Part shown: in pieces, positions 1 through 9,557 of the stretch
Layout of the letters: every line of letters begins with the position of its first letter
Numbering within the stretch: position 1 is the first letter of the stretch
Assembly: GCA_903895855.1 (NCBI GenBank)
Contig: CAITVN010000224.1
Coordinates: 50,341-114,340, forward strand
Direction of reading: 5' to 3'
From: Oligoflexia bacterium
GTDB lineage: Bacteria > Bdellovibrionota > UBA1018
Length of the DNA stretch: 64,000 nt
Program-made: the position numbers and the translations under genes
Notes under the pieces: generated by a model
The model's input: the letters and a program-made list of their open reading frames with translations, nothing else
Told to the model about the DNA's origin: nothing
The model's database searches: none

Positions 1-1098
1 TCCTTTGATGATCTCAACTTTTCTCGCCTCAACTCGTTTGAGATTCTCGGCTGCTCGCTCTAAGGCATCTTCTGACACGTCAAGAAGCGTTGCACTCACC
101 CGACCCTTGAGGGCTTTTGCAATCTGCACACTCCACTGCCCCACATAAGGGCAAAGATCTAAGACTGAGAAGTCTTTCGCGCCCGCCTGCGGCTGGTTGG
201 TCAATACCTGACAGAGCCAGCGAACGCTTTCACGCTGGTCGAGAAAAAATCCCGTCTTTTGACCGCCAATCAGATCGACTGTAAATGCGGCCTGATCGAC
301 GTCGATCCAAACGTCTGAAAGGGCCGCGACTGAAGAAACCTGTCCCAGCTGCAACACCGTTTGACTCACATCGATTTCTTTGAGTCCTTCGCGGGCTCGA
401 GCGCCCGAATCTTGTCTCAAAATAACGGTCGTATTTTTAAAATCTATGCGTCGACTATTGTGCTGACCAGCGGCGACTAAGTCAGCTGAAATTTTTTCCC
501 AGACAGTTTCTATAACCTTGAGGTAGAACTGCCCACCTTGCCAGCTCGCCCAGCGATCAACGCCAGCAGTATTGAGTTGAAACACAATGGCTTGGCTCTT
601 CTGATTTTCAAATAAGTAACGATCAACAATCAATCCTGGCAAATCATCGGCTTCGGCAAAAACCCACCGAAAACTGGTGCCCGAATGTCCAAGAACTTCG
701 CGCATTTTCCAAGCTTTTCTCAACCTGCCAACCAATAATCCAAAAACCAATGACTCTTCGGTTTCACCCGGCTGAATGAGATCTTTTGAGACGTGCGAGG
801 TCACTTCTTTTGGGGCTGAGTCTTTTGAACTAGATGATCGAGAAGAATGAGGAGTTCGAGGCACATCAGCTCGAATGAGGGTACGAAAAGCGATCAGCGA
901 ATGGGTATTGAAATAACCGTAGGCGATCACATTGCCATGAGAGTCACGAAGCTCAACCAATTCGCCCCCATCACACTTAGCCGGAAATGGAGTCTGAATC
1001 TCGTTCGAATAGACCCAGGGGTGTCCAGAATCTTGCCCCGCTCGAAAACGTCTCTCGGCATCTTTTTTTAACGCAATAACGGGAAACCGATTTTTCAT
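1..1098 (-). CDS. Class I SAM-dependent rRNA methyltransferase, RlmI-like (3' end cut by window)
   Basis: Read by hand from ATG at 1098 to the window edge (366 codons, no stop). The N-terminal ~85 residues look like a PUA domain (HPWVYSNEI, then GxxIAYGYFN), as in the RlmI/YccW family that makes m5C1962 of 23S rRNA. After a Ser-rich insert of about 35 residues come the EEHD-like middle region and the methyltransferase entry motif TGFFLDQR, followed by the SAM-binding strand VLDLCPYVGQWS. The family normally has a G-G signature (DLFCYTGGF) where this protein has LCPYVGQW, so the Gly pair is diverged. The start is 49 bp from the divergent NFACT gene. Family membership is firm; the exact target base is inferred. 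Confidence 0.85.
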   Translation of the reverse strand, partial: MKNRFPVIALKKDAERRFRAGQDSGHPWVYSNEIQTPFPAKCDGGELVELRDSHGNVIAYGYFNTHSLIAFRTLIRADVPRTPHSSRSSSSKDSAPKEVTSHVSKDLIQPGETEESLVFGLLVGRLRKAWKMREVLGHSGTSFRWVFAEADDLPGLIVDRYLFENQKSQAIVFQLNTAGVDRWASWQGGQFYLKVIETVWEKISADLVAAGQHNSRRIDFKNTTVILRQDSGARAREGLKEIDVSQTVLQLGQVSSVAALSDVWIDVDQAAFTVDLIGGQKTGFFLDQRESVRWLCQVLTNQPQAGAKDFSVLDLCPYVGQWSVQIAKALKGRVSATLLDVSEDALERAAENLKRVEARKVEIIKG

Positions 1099-1147
1099 GT
1101 TTTTCTCTCTTTAATTGGCTAATCAATTGAATTGACTGATTTGTAAA

Positions 1148-2818
1148 ATGAGCCCTAACATAACTTCTGTGAACCGAACAAATAAATCTGATAATTCTGA
1201 CCCCCGCAATGAGCGAGCGGCCGTTGGCCAAGCCAAATTCAAACCCTATAATTGGGCTGAAATCGAAATCCTGGCGAAATTATTAAACAATCTCTGTTCA
1301 AATCGATTTGTTGACCGAATTATTATTCCAAGAAGACCAAAATGCTTGCCTGAAGGCTACCTCATGGGCGAGTGGGTTTTAAACCTCTCAACCGGGCTCA
1401 TTCTTTTTTCAGCCCGCCCACAGCAGTGTGGATTCTTTTTTGGACAAGCCCAAAGCAAATCGCATGAAGCCAAAGCTTCTCACTCAGCTATTGACCTCGC
1501 ACTCAGCAAGTACGTTCGCGGGCTTCGCATTCGTTCAGTCACCTCGATCAAACACGAGCGGGTTTTGATCATTCACTTTGGCCCTCAAAACGACCGATCG
1601 GCCGACAGCGAAGGGTCATTGTGCTTGGTGGCATCTATGGTTCCATCGACTCCAGAACTCTTACTTTGTGAAGCATCGGCGAAAACTGAATGGACCGTGC
1701 TTGCTCGCTCACGGCAGAAACTCGAAGGCAAGTACCTCACCTATACCCTTCCCGATGGCGCCAACGCTCCGCAGGCACCCGTCATCCGACCTGAAATTGA
1801 AGCGGCGGCGATGAAACAAGATACGGATTCGCTTCTGGTTCTTTCGCGTGACTACGAAACGGCAATCGAAGCCGCGAGCTTTGAAAAAAGAGTCGCGGCC
1901 GCCCAAAAAATAGCGATCGAAAGAAAAGCTTATTTCCTCGAAAAAATCCGTCACCTCGAAGTTCAGCAAAAACAAGCATTGGGTGAACCCGATTGGCAGA
2001 AATTTGGAGAACACCTCAAAGCCAATCTCTATCAGTACGAAAAGCTCGTGAGTGAGAGCCGACCCATCGCGGCGTCACCTAAGAAAAACCCGAAGAATGA
2101 AAGCCTGACTCGACTGATCACGGTTGCCGATTTTGAAACGGGGGCCGAGCTTGACATACCCGTCGAAGCCAAGCTTTCAGGCAAAGCCCAAGTAGAACGC
2201 TTTTTTCAAAGCAGCAAACGAAACCAAAGAAAACTGATCGACACCGCCGAACGCCTTGCCGACTTGAAGGCTAAACTTGCCGATCTGTCGAAAATAAACG
2301 TGGTAAAAAAACAAAACGCCGGCGACCCACTTGATTGGGCTTGGCTCGAATCGATTGAAGTAAAGCTAGGCTTAACGGTAAATGAAAAGCCGCTCAGCAC
2401 TGACATTCAAAAACGAACCAAAGAGTTCGGAGAATTTTCTGGAAAGCGTTTTCACTCAAAAGAGGGCCTCATCATCTTGATCGGTCGCAATAGCCGCGAA
2501 AACCTCGAATTGACGTTTCGAATCGCAAAAGGAAACGACATTTGGCTACACGTGCGCGGAAAACCCAGCGCACATGCGGTGATTTGCCTGCCTTCAAAAA
2601 AAACGGCATCTCTCGACTCGCTACTCGACGCAGCAGAATTGCTTTTGCATTACAGCAACGGTACCGGCTGGGGAAAAACTGAAATTGACTACACCTTTAA
2701 AAAATACGTTAAGCGAATCAAAGATTCGACCGAAGCTTCTTACACCCACAACAAGACTTTACTGATCAATCACGACCCCAAGCGGCTCGACCGCTTGCTG
2801 ACCGTCGACAACTCGTAA
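1148..2818 (+). CDS. NFACT family protein (RqcH/Rqc2-like)
   Basis: A 556-residue protein with the NFACT layout: a diverged NFACT-N region (residues ~1-190), a long charged helical middle (~210-390, coiled-coil-like, rich in K/E/A) and an NFACT-R (DUF814) domain at ~430-540 with the hallmark DIWLHVRGKPSAHAVI and a K-x-D-Y-T-x-x-K-Y-V motif. Bacterial RqcH binds obstructed 50S subunits with peptidyl-tRNA and adds C-terminal alanine tails; related proteins act as fibronectin-binding surface proteins in Gram-positives. A cytosolic ribosome-rescue role is the better inference in a Gram-negative. The gene is divergent from the methyltransferase, another ribosome-directed gene. Confidence 0.85.
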   Translation: MSPNITSVNRTNKSDNSDPRNERAAVGQAKFKPYNWAEIEILAKLLNNLCSNRFVDRIIIPRRPKCLPEGYLMGEWVLNLSTGLILFSARPQQCGFFFGQAQSKSHEAKASHSAIDLALSKYVRGLRIRSVTSIKHERVLIIHFGPQNDRSADSEGSLCLVASMVPSTPELLLCEASAKTEWTVLARSRQKLEGKYLTYTLPDGANAPQAPVIRPEIEAAAMKQDTDSLLVLSRDYETAIEAASFEKRVAAAQKIAIERKAYFLEKIRHLEVQQKQALGEPDWQKFGEHLKANLYQYEKLVSESRPIAASPKKNPKNESLTRLITVADFETGAELDIPVEAKLSGKAQVERFFQSSKRNQRKLIDTAERLADLKAKLADLSKINVVKKQNAGDPLDWAWLESIEVKLGLTVNEKPLSTDIQKRTKEFGEFSGKRFHSKEGLIILIGRNSRENLELTFRIAKGNDIWLHVRGKPSAHAVICLPSKKTASLDSLLDAAELLLHYSNGTGWGKTEIDYTFKKYVKRIKDSTEASYTHNKTLLINHDPKRLDRLLTVDNS

Positions 2819-2838
2819 CTGACGGCTGGGTCAGTTAC
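2815..2838. terminator. Hairpin spanning both convergent stop codons
   Basis: A perfect 9-bp inverted repeat (GTAACTGAC / GTCAGTTAC, 6-nt loop) contains the TAA stop of the NFACT gene in its left arm and the TAA stop of the S8 protease gene in its right arm. There is no U-tract on either side, so it is at best a bidirectional transcript-end structure rather than a canonical intrinsic terminator. Confidence 0.45.
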
Positions 2839-5642
2839 TGCGCGCTCAAACGGTAGGCCATAGGCGCCCAAGAAGCCGCTTTTGCCGTAGCAAGAGCATC
2901 AACATCACTCATGACACTTGAAAGTTGAGTGACCATGTCAGTGAACTCAGTTCGGGTCACGTGAATCAAATACGGCTCACCTGCCGAAAGTTTTCCGGCT
3001 AAGTCGAGAAACCCAAATTGTTGCATTTCAATATTTGGCATTGAAATCGACTCTTGCTTTGCTATCACGCTGCCGAATTTATCGACAGCCTCAAGAGTGA
3101 TGCCTGGCGTGTGAGCCACTATTGAACCGAATCGATCGCTGCCTTCGATACCAAACCAGTCGTCTGGACCGGGCATGATACCATCCCACGGATCACCGGG
3201 ATTGTGCCATGTGAAAGGATCATCTCGGGTCGCCACAAATTTCGGAAACAACGACTGATTCACGTGTGCCCCGACATAAAGAGTGTAACGAGTTTTGGCG
3301 CTACTTGAGATCTTGATAAAGAAGCTCTTTCCTAACTCGCTCGGATCAGTGAATAAAGTCGTCATCTTAGCACCCGGATACGCGGTGCCACTTTTTTCAT
3401 CGACTTTGGTGAGCTTGGTACCAAACGAATCAGTCACACCCGAATACACTTCGAGATCGACCGTATCAAAATCTGTCGGAGCGATTGAAACGCCGTACTG
3501 GCTCACAATACCGACTGTCGGCGGCACAGTGAATACGAACCAATCTTGATCACCGAGCTGGTGAAAATTGAGTTCCCACTCACCCGCACTCACATTCGAT
3601 GCCGAAGCCCAAACGTTGTTGTCTTCGAACATATCTGGGTACAAGCCTGAGGCGAAACTCGAAAAGGTCAAATTGTAGTTGAGCTGGCTCCAAGCCTGCA
3701 CGCGAATCACGTAGGTACCCGGAGCAAACAGACCAGAATAGTTCTGCCCGGCCACGGTTGAGTTACTCTTAAACTCTGTCGGAAAATAATCTTTGCCGTC
3801 TCGTTGAAACGTCATCTTGATGTTGCCAAGACCCGACATGTACTCGACGCCGACTGAAACACTTGAATAGTCAGAAACTGTGAATTTGTAAAAGTCTTGG
3901 TTCTTTGCGGTGAGCATTTTTTCGATCACGCCTGAAGAATTGATTGTTGTAGCTTGAGCATCCCAATCGTTGGGCTCGAGATCGTCATCAGCCAATTTTT
4001 CTCCGGCCACTTCTTTCAAGGCTCCCAGCGCATTTAAATAGCCCACGCCTTTGACATCGACGTCAGTCGAATCTTTCCACGCGCTTTTTTTCAAAATAGC
4101 ATCGACTTGATCAGAAGTGAGAGACGGATTGAGCGACTTCATCATCGCAACCACCCCAGCAACCCAAGGCGTTGCCGCACTGGTACCGCCAGCGTTTGCG
4201 AGCTTAGCCGGATTATCACCGTTTGGCATTGAAGCGATATTGGTCGGAGCCCAAATGTCGATTCCGCCGCCGAAATTCGAATAGCTGATTCGAGTATTTT
4301 GACCGTCGTTCATCGCGCCAACACAAATCACTCCGCCGACCATGCAAGGTTCGTAGTTTCCGGCAGCTGAATCGACGTTGTCATTTCCAGCCGCAGCGAC
4401 CATCACAATGCCTGCGTTTCTGGCATCATTGAAATAGTCGTAAAGGTGTTTACAATCTTTGTAATCTTGGCAGTCTTCATTGCAAGCACCGCCGAAGCTC
4501 ATGCTAGCCACTTGAATGCCCCAGACAGGTAACGACTTGATCGCGCGGCGAAGGGTTGCCGTAGTGAAATCGATCTTAAATAAAATCGGCGTAGCAACTA
4601 AGCCACCGCTTCCGCCAGCTCCACTTGAGTTATTGACTAACCCCGTAGCAGTACCGGTCGATTGATTGCCGTGCCAATTGCAGGTGTTTCCGCCCGTGCA
4701 TTTTCCGGGATTAGTGCCACCTGCATTGTAGGTATCACCTAGAAAGTCGTATTGCCCACCGATGTAGGCAATGTCAGTACCCCACTGAGTTGGGGTATTC
4801 GGAATACCAAATCCGGTTGCCGGGTCAGTGCCGAGCCAAAACCCGCCATCGATAATAGCGACATTCACCGAAAAAGGCGAATAGCCGTGAAGAGTCATGT
4901 ACTGCCACGCAGCACCCACCGTTGAGCGATTGCTTCCGTAGCCGCTACTTTTTACATACGATTGATTAAATAAATTTAGTGCCGCGCCCGCTGTCGGAGC
5001 CCCTTCAGTTGTCTGGTGAAGCATCGCCGTAGGTTGAAGCACGAAATTCGGAGTCACTCGTCGCTGAGCTTTTGAATCAGTCGCGGTACTTTCAAACGCA
5101 GTCAGTGCAATCAGTCGACCGGCATCTTCGCCCGAAAACTGATAAGAGCCCTGCATTTGTCTCAAATCACCAGCAGCCTGAAGTTCAGCCACAGCAGGCA
5201 ATTTATTGAGTTTCACCAAATAGAATTCGGCTGTATCAATCAATTTTTGATGTGCAGGCGAGATCGGTTTTTTTGGCGACCCGGGCGACCCACCATCTGG
5301 GTAGGGCACTCGGTCGTCAGAAATGATCTCGCCTTGGTATTTCACCATAAACGCATCAAGATCGGCTTTATCTGTCGGAGCGAACAACACTTCGTTCGCA
5401 ACAAAGTCAGATTGCACGCCGTTTCGATCACTGTATGCCGCCACGGGCCTTGGGTTACCATTGGCGTCTTCAATGCTCTCGACCTTTGGTTTGACCGATG
5501 AGGTCACACTGAATGTGAATTTTTCGGCTGGCCTTGGCGGTGGTGGGTTATTTGATGTATCACAGCCAACCGACAGCGTTAAAGCTGACGCAAGCAATGA
5601 AGCCACAACTGAAGACAAACGAGTGCAATTGAAACGCGACAT
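2835..5642 (-). CDS. Subtilisin-family (S8) serine protease lipoprotein with C-terminal PPC-type domains
   Basis: A 935-residue exported protease. It begins with a signal peptide and lipobox (LSVGC, Cys27), followed by a Pro-rich linker and a propeptide-like region. The S8 triad is visible: Asp265 in VAIIDGG, His324 in WHGNQ, Ser488 in GGTSAATPWVAG, with the oxyanion Asn in AAAGND. After the catalytic domain (~255-540) there are two stretches resembling bacterial pre-peptidase C-terminal domains (DxLEPND...FYKFTV at ~560-670 and DMFEDNN...DWFVFTV at ~680-790) and an unassigned tail. A good AGGAA site precedes the ATG. It lies 30 nt downstream of the small exported peptide gene and is probably cotranscribed. 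It would act at the cell surface or in prey or medium protein breakdown. Confidence 0.9.
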   Translation of the reverse strand: MSRFNCTRLSSVVASLLASALTLSVGCDTSNNPPPPRPAEKFTFSVTSSVKPKVESIEDANGNPRPVAAYSDRNGVQSDFVANEVLFAPTDKADLDAFMVKYQGEIISDDRVPYPDGGSPGSPKKPISPAHQKLIDTAEFYLVKLNKLPAVAELQAAGDLRQMQGSYQFSGEDAGRLIALTAFESTATDSKAQRRVTPNFVLQPTAMLHQTTEGAPTAGAALNLFNQSYVKSSGYGSNRSTVGAAWQYMTLHGYSPFSVNVAIIDGGFWLGTDPATGFGIPNTPTQWGTDIAYIGGQYDFLGDTYNAGGTNPGKCTGGNTCNWHGNQSTGTATGLVNNSSGAGGSGGLVATPILFKIDFTTATLRRAIKSLPVWGIQVASMSFGGACNEDCQDYKDCKHLYDYFNDARNAGIVMVAAAGNDNVDSAAGNYEPCMVGGVICVGAMNDGQNTRISYSNFGGGIDIWAPTNIASMPNGDNPAKLANAGGTSAATPWVAGVVAMMKSLNPSLTSDQVDAILKKSAWKDSTDVDVKGVGYLNALGALKEVAGEKLADDDLEPNDWDAQATTINSSGVIEKMLTAKNQDFYKFTVSDYSSVSVGVEYMSGLGNIKMTFQRDGKDYFPTEFKSNSTVAGQNYSGLFAPGTYVIRVQAWSQLNYNLTFSSFASGLYPDMFEDNNVWASASNVSAGEWELNFHQLGDQDWFVFTVPPTVGIVSQYGVSIAPTDFDTVDLEVYSGVTDSFGTKLTKVDEKSGTAYPGAKMTTLFTDPSELGKSFFIKISSSAKTRYTLYVGAHVNQSLFPKFVATRDDPFTWHNPGDPWDGIMPGPDDWFGIEGSDRFGSIVAHTPGITLEAVDKFGSVIAKQESISMPNIEMQQFGFLDLAGKLSAGEPYLIHVTRTEFTDMVTQLSSVMSDVDALATAKAASWAPMAYRLSAQ

Positions 5643-5672
5643 ACTAAGCGATTCCTTTTAATAACTAGAAAT

Positions 5673-5882
5673 TTACTTGAGTTTAGATTGTTTAGAGGCC
5701 GCTCGAACGTCGCATTTAATGGGGCCACCGTGCGACTTAGATCCTAGCTTGCTCGAACTGCCCCCATCCTTATTATCACGCCCTTTTCCAATGTAAGGCT
5801 GATCAACCGGCTTTGCAAAACACTGACTTGAGATCGAAACCGAGACAAAAGCTAGAAACGAAATGGCCAATAATTTGAACAT
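5673..5882 (-). CDS. Small exported protein of unknown function
   Basis: Encodes 69 residues: a clear signal peptide (hydrophobic LLAISFLAFVSVSI, cleavage after CFA) and a short hydrophilic Gly/Ser/Lys-rich mature part of about 45 residues with one Cys. The start has a strong AGGAG site 8 nt upstream. It sits just upstream of, and in line with, the S8 protease gene. Family not recognised. A role linked to the protease (substrate, partner or inhibitor) is only a positional guess. Confidence 0.6.
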   Translation of the reverse strand: MFKLLAISFLAFVSVSISSQCFAKPVDQPYIGKGRDNKDGGSSSKLGSKSHGGPIKCDVRAASKQSKLK

Positions 5883-6062
5883 GCGCGATTCTCCTATTTT
5901 AGATTAGTTGACTATCTAAGTCAGTCTTTAACGCAAAGCGGCATTTAGGTCAAGTCTAAATTAGGACCATCGAAGTAGAGCGGTTCCTTAACTATTTGCA
6001 AACCGTGCTACACATCATTTTATCTACCCAGCGTGACGCGACGCATGATAACACTAACACCT

Positions 6063-7793
6063 ATGCACACCCCAAAAATCGGTCCAATTTCATTGCTCGC
6101 GGCAACACTCTTGTTTTCACTTGGATTTCTTGCCTGCGATACCTCAAACGCCCCGCCTCCCGCTGCAGGGCTACAGGTGTCAAAGGCGACTCCAACCAAC
6201 CAGGCTTCAGATGTGCCACTCGACCAGACTATCTCGCTCGAAATGAATCAAACGATTGATCAATCAACGGTTAAGATCACTTCACCTAATGCAACCCTCG
6301 AAGTCGTCGACACCGACGATGGCGCATCTCGGGTTGATGGCCTACTGAGCTTTACCGAAACGACCACCACAACCATCTTATTTAAACCATCGGGTCATTT
6401 GCTCTCTGAGCATCACTACTCAGTCACCCTTAAAGCAAGCGTAGCAAACGCAGCAGGTGAAACCTTAACTTCAGATTACCACTTTGACTTTCAAGCCCAC
6501 ACACAAGACTGGCAAACACCCACCAGCATGTACGCCACTCCCTCTACCTACGGTGCGACAGTGTCGGCCTCATGCCCAGACGGTTCAACCCTTTTTGTGT
6601 ATAATCCAGAAGGTTTTTCGGATGGCGGCCTATATGCACAGATCTACTCGCAAAATCAATTCGCCCCCGCCGAGCCTTTGTGGATCAGCGGCGCAGTGAG
6701 AAACGTTCAGGCCGTTTGCACGCCAACGGGCTACCTGCTTGCGTTCTACAACGAAAACGATCGCCACGTTTACACCCAGAGATACCTCAACAGTACAGGC
6801 TGGTTAGCAAGACAACCGATGACGTCTGACAGCGTTCAAGGCTTTAATCCGAAAATTGCTGCAGACCACGAAGGTAACGCCGTTCTTCTTTGGAAACAGT
6901 ACACTGTGGCTACGGGCAACCAACTCTGGGGCAGCCGGTACCTTGCCCGTACAAACACCTGGACCCCAGCAGCTCGCATCGACCTCGATGTTCCTGGCTC
7001 AGACACTGCATGGGTTGGCTACTTCTATGACGTTGCTTTGAATGAAGACGGAAAAGGAATCGTCGTATTTTCGTTTCCACCCGTAGGAGGCCCCCTCGAC
7101 ACCTGGAGTTACTACTCAAAAGAAGTCGATGTCAAACTGGGTTGGATGTCTCCAGTCTCTGTTTTCGGAGGCGGGCAACCGATTGACTCTCTCTATTCGG
7201 CTATCGCACTTCACAAAAACGGTGACGCCGAATTGATCGTACCCTTTAAAATCATGTTAGGAGGGGCAAATTACACCTACAAATTTAAAGCCGTTCACTA
7301 CCAACACGCGTCTGCCCACTGGGGCAGTCCGGTGCTCATTGACTTCACTGAAACCACGTTTACCAGTCGCTACCCAAAGATTTTCATCAAGCCTAACGAT
7401 GACATGGTCGTATCTTGGATGTCGCAAGACTCAACGCAATTCAAAATCAATGTTGCCAGAAACACTAACGGCGCAGGATGGCTTGCCACCAACCCACAAA
7501 TCGACTTAGGACCAAAGCTTGAACACGATTACTATTACTACAGTTTCGAAGTTGATAATCTGGGCCAAGAATGGGCAGCATTCTCTCACCTTGTAGGCAC
7601 CAAGCTCGAACTTCGAGTAGCCCAAGCAGACGCAAGCGGCCAATTTCTGACCGCTAACGCCATCGCACCGGTTGCTACCGGAGACCAGTTCTTTGCGAAT
7701 TTGCATGCTGACTATGCCGGAAATATTTTTCTTTCCTGGATGCAAGGATCGTTCACGACTTCAGTCACGCCTTGGTTGGTGCTCTATAAGTAA
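6063..7793 (+). CDS. Ig-like (Big_5/SbsA-type) domain lipoprotein
   Basis: About 576 residues from ATG 6063; an in-frame GTG at 6033 and ATG at 6045 are alternatives, and none has a convincing ribosome site. The signal peptide ends in lipobox LGFLAC, followed by DTSNAPPP, nearly the same post-lipobox linker as the S8 protease next door (DTSNNPPPP). Residues ~35-145 fit a bacterial Ig-like Big_5 domain (TPTNQASDVPLDQTISLEM). The rest has recurring WxG/GNAVLLW/WAAFS units typical of beta-propeller-like repeats. Probably an outer-membrane-anchored surface or periplasmic binding protein; ligand unknown. Confidence 0.75.
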   Translation: MHTPKIGPISLLAATLLFSLGFLACDTSNAPPPAAGLQVSKATPTNQASDVPLDQTISLEMNQTIDQSTVKITSPNATLEVVDTDDGASRVDGLLSFTETTTTTILFKPSGHLLSEHHYSVTLKASVANAAGETLTSDYHFDFQAHTQDWQTPTSMYATPSTYGATVSASCPDGSTLFVYNPEGFSDGGLYAQIYSQNQFAPAEPLWISGAVRNVQAVCTPTGYLLAFYNENDRHVYTQRYLNSTGWLARQPMTSDSVQGFNPKIAADHEGNAVLLWKQYTVATGNQLWGSRYLARTNTWTPAARIDLDVPGSDTAWVGYFYDVALNEDGKGIVVFSFPPVGGPLDTWSYYSKEVDVKLGWMSPVSVFGGGQPIDSLYSAIALHKNGDAELIVPFKIMLGGANYTYKFKAVHYQHASAHWGSPVLIDFTETTFTSRYPKIFIKPNDDMVVSWMSQDSTQFKINVARNTNGAGWLATNPQIDLGPKLEHDYYYYSFEVDNLGQEWAAFSHLVGTKLELRVAQADASGQFLTANAIAPVATGDQFFANLHADYAGNIFLSWMQGSFTTSVTPWLVLYK

Positions 7794-7847
7794 TGAATTG
7801 CTCACGCCAAGTGAGAAGCCTACCCAGCGGCACTAACCGCGCTGCGC

Positions 7848-9407
7848 TCACCGCACGAAGTGCTTGAGCACAAATTCTAGCGCGTCTGACTTGGTTCGAA
7901 TTTTTTCTTCTAACTGAAGGTCTTCTACCGTTCGTAAAATCTCGGCAAACTTAGGACCGGGATTCAAGCCCAGCTGAACCAGGTCTTCGCCAGTCAGCAA
8001 TTTTTGAGTGTTTTGTGCCGATTTCTGCCACTCAGTCCAACGACTCGCCCAAAATTCGTAATAGACGAGGTTGCCATCTGAAGCAGCCGCATCAGCGCGA
8101 TGAAACGATAGCAAGATCCCGAAATCAGGTCTTCGAATCATTCTCTGCAATGTGGCTTCGCGCATTTGAAACACGTCACGAAACCCACTCTGCGACTCAA
8201 TAATCGAAGAAATGAGTTCAACCTCTTGATGAGACAATCTCAAGCGAACCCCGACAACCCGCCCTAATGAGGCACTCAGCTTCTCGGTCACTCCTTTTTG
8301 GGTTTTTTGCTTGCCTTCAAGTTGAGGCCTTCCAATGTCATGAAATAGCGCCGCCCAGGCCAGCTCAGCCGGACACCCGGGGTTCTGCCTCACCACACAA
8401 TCAAGAACTTTTAAAGTGTGCTCAAACCCTTGAGACACCGTTTTTAATGAATCAACTTCGGGCAAGACGTACTTAAGCAGCCCAAAATCACTTAACATTT
8501 CGATGGCTCTTTTCGCATTAGGGCCACAAATCATGAGACTCAGCTCATCGCGAATTCGCTCGTAGCTCACCTTTGAAACGAGACGGGCTCTTTCAATCAT
8601 TGCTTTTTTTGTTTCAGTTTCGATTTCAAAATCTAAAGCAGCTGAGAATCGAACCGCCCGTAAAAGGCGCAATGCATCTTCACGAAACCGCTCGTGAGGG
8701 TTTCCGATCGCCCTGATGATTTTTTGACTCAAATCAACTAACCCATTTTCACAATCTAAAATTCGTGAAGTTTTAGGATCAAAGAAAAGAGCATTAATCG
8801 TAAAATCTCGACGTTTGGCATCTTCTTCTGGGCCCGCAAATAAAACGCCCTTAGGATGACGGTGATCTTCGTACTCAAGGTCTTTTCGAAACGTTGAGAT
8901 TTCAAGCATCGCCCCGTGAGCGACAGGAAGCTTCAAAACGCCAAATTTCTTACCCACCGTCACCGCGTGCGGAAAAATGCGGCAAAGCTCATCGGGAAGC
9001 GCACTGGTGGCAATATCGTGGTCTTTGACCGCTCGGCCCAGGATGGCATCGCGAACACTTCCGCCGACGATAAACGCGAGATGCCCGGCCTCGTCGAGCT
9101 TTTCAAGGGCCTCTTTCACATACCCGGGCAAAATAAGAGGACGATCAATCGGTATCCACTTCGAGTGCGACACCGTTTTGCTGGTATCGACTTTTGAGGA
9201 CAGAATCGCCTTCAAATTTGTTGACAGCTTTAGTGCCTTCGGTTTCTTTTCCTCCAGCTTGCTCTGCTTTTGATTTTTTTCGATTTTTCTTTCGAGAGTC
9301 GACTTTAACTGCCTTGACGTTCCCTTTTGCAGTCTGGGTACCCGTGCTGACTGCGCCGCTATTTTCGGAGTCTTTTTCACTTTGCCTATTCTCCTCAACT
9401 GTCGCAC
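7848..9407 (-). CDS. pcnB: CCA-adding tRNA nucleotidyltransferase / poly(A) polymerase family
   Basis: The polymerase head begins near residue 100 with FIVGGSVRDAILG and the metal-binding KDHDIAT, followed by the RRDFTINALFFD motif and the RNA-binding arm (RFREDALRLLRAVRFSAAL), the class II nucleotidyltransferase signature. HD-like residues (WAALFHDIGRP) follow at ~320. It adds CCA to tRNA or A-tails to RNA; sequence alone does not separate the two. Residues 1-~80 are Lys/Ser/Glu-rich low complexity. The start is uncertain: GTG 9407, GTG 9380 (behind a GAGGAG) or GTG 9173, which is right before the conserved core. The 5' part overlaps another reading frame (9145-9504). Confidence 0.85.
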   Translation of the reverse strand: MRQLRRIGKVKKTPKIAAQSARVPRLQKGTSRQLKSTLERKIEKNQKQSKLEEKKPKALKLSTNLKAILSSKVDTSKTVSHSKWIPIDRPLILPGYVKEALEKLDEAGHLAFIVGGSVRDAILGRAVKDHDIATSALPDELCRIFPHAVTVGKKFGVLKLPVAHGAMLEISTFRKDLEYEDHRHPKGVLFAGPEEDAKRRDFTINALFFDPKTSRILDCENGLVDLSQKIIRAIGNPHERFREDALRLLRAVRFSAALDFEIETETKKAMIERARLVSKVSYERIRDELSLMICGPNAKRAIEMLSDFGLLKYVLPEVDSLKTVSQGFEHTLKVLDCVVRQNPGCPAELAWAALFHDIGRPQLEGKQKTQKGVTEKLSASLGRVVGVRLRLSHQEVELISSIIESQSGFRDVFQMREATLQRMIRRPDFGILLSFHRADAAASDGNLVYYEFWASRWTEWQKSAQNTQKLLTGEDLVQLGLNPGPKFAEILRTVEDLQLEEKIRTKSDALEFVLKHFVR

Positions 9408-9504
9408 GACTCACCTGAGGTAAGAATAGCCCCAACGAAATCATGCCCGTCAAAACCATCAAAGATACAAAAATCGGGATTTGAAAAAATTTAAGACTCT
9501 GCAT
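9145..9504 (-). CDS. Possible small membrane-anchored protein overlapping the 5' part of pcnB
   Basis: A 119-codon frame with a convincing N-terminal membrane/signal segment (IFVSLMVLTGMISLGLFLP) and a Lys/Glu-rich tail. It shares 263 nt in another frame with the low-complexity start of the nucleotidyltransferase gene and ends about 30 nt after that gene's latest possible start (GTG 9173). Either this is the real upstream gene, translationally coupled to a shorter pcnB, or it is a by-product of the pcnB extension. No ribosome site was seen near its ATG. Confidence 0.3.
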   Translation of the reverse strand: MQSLKFFQIPIFVSLMVLTGMISLGLFLPQVSRATVEENRQSEKDSENSGAVSTGTQTAKGNVKAVKVDSRKKNRKKSKAEQAGGKETEGTKAVNKFEGDSVLKSRYQQNGVALEVDTD

Positions 9505-9557
9505 CTATGCTTATGTAAACACGAACAGGTCACCTCGTGCATCAATTATTTTACGGT

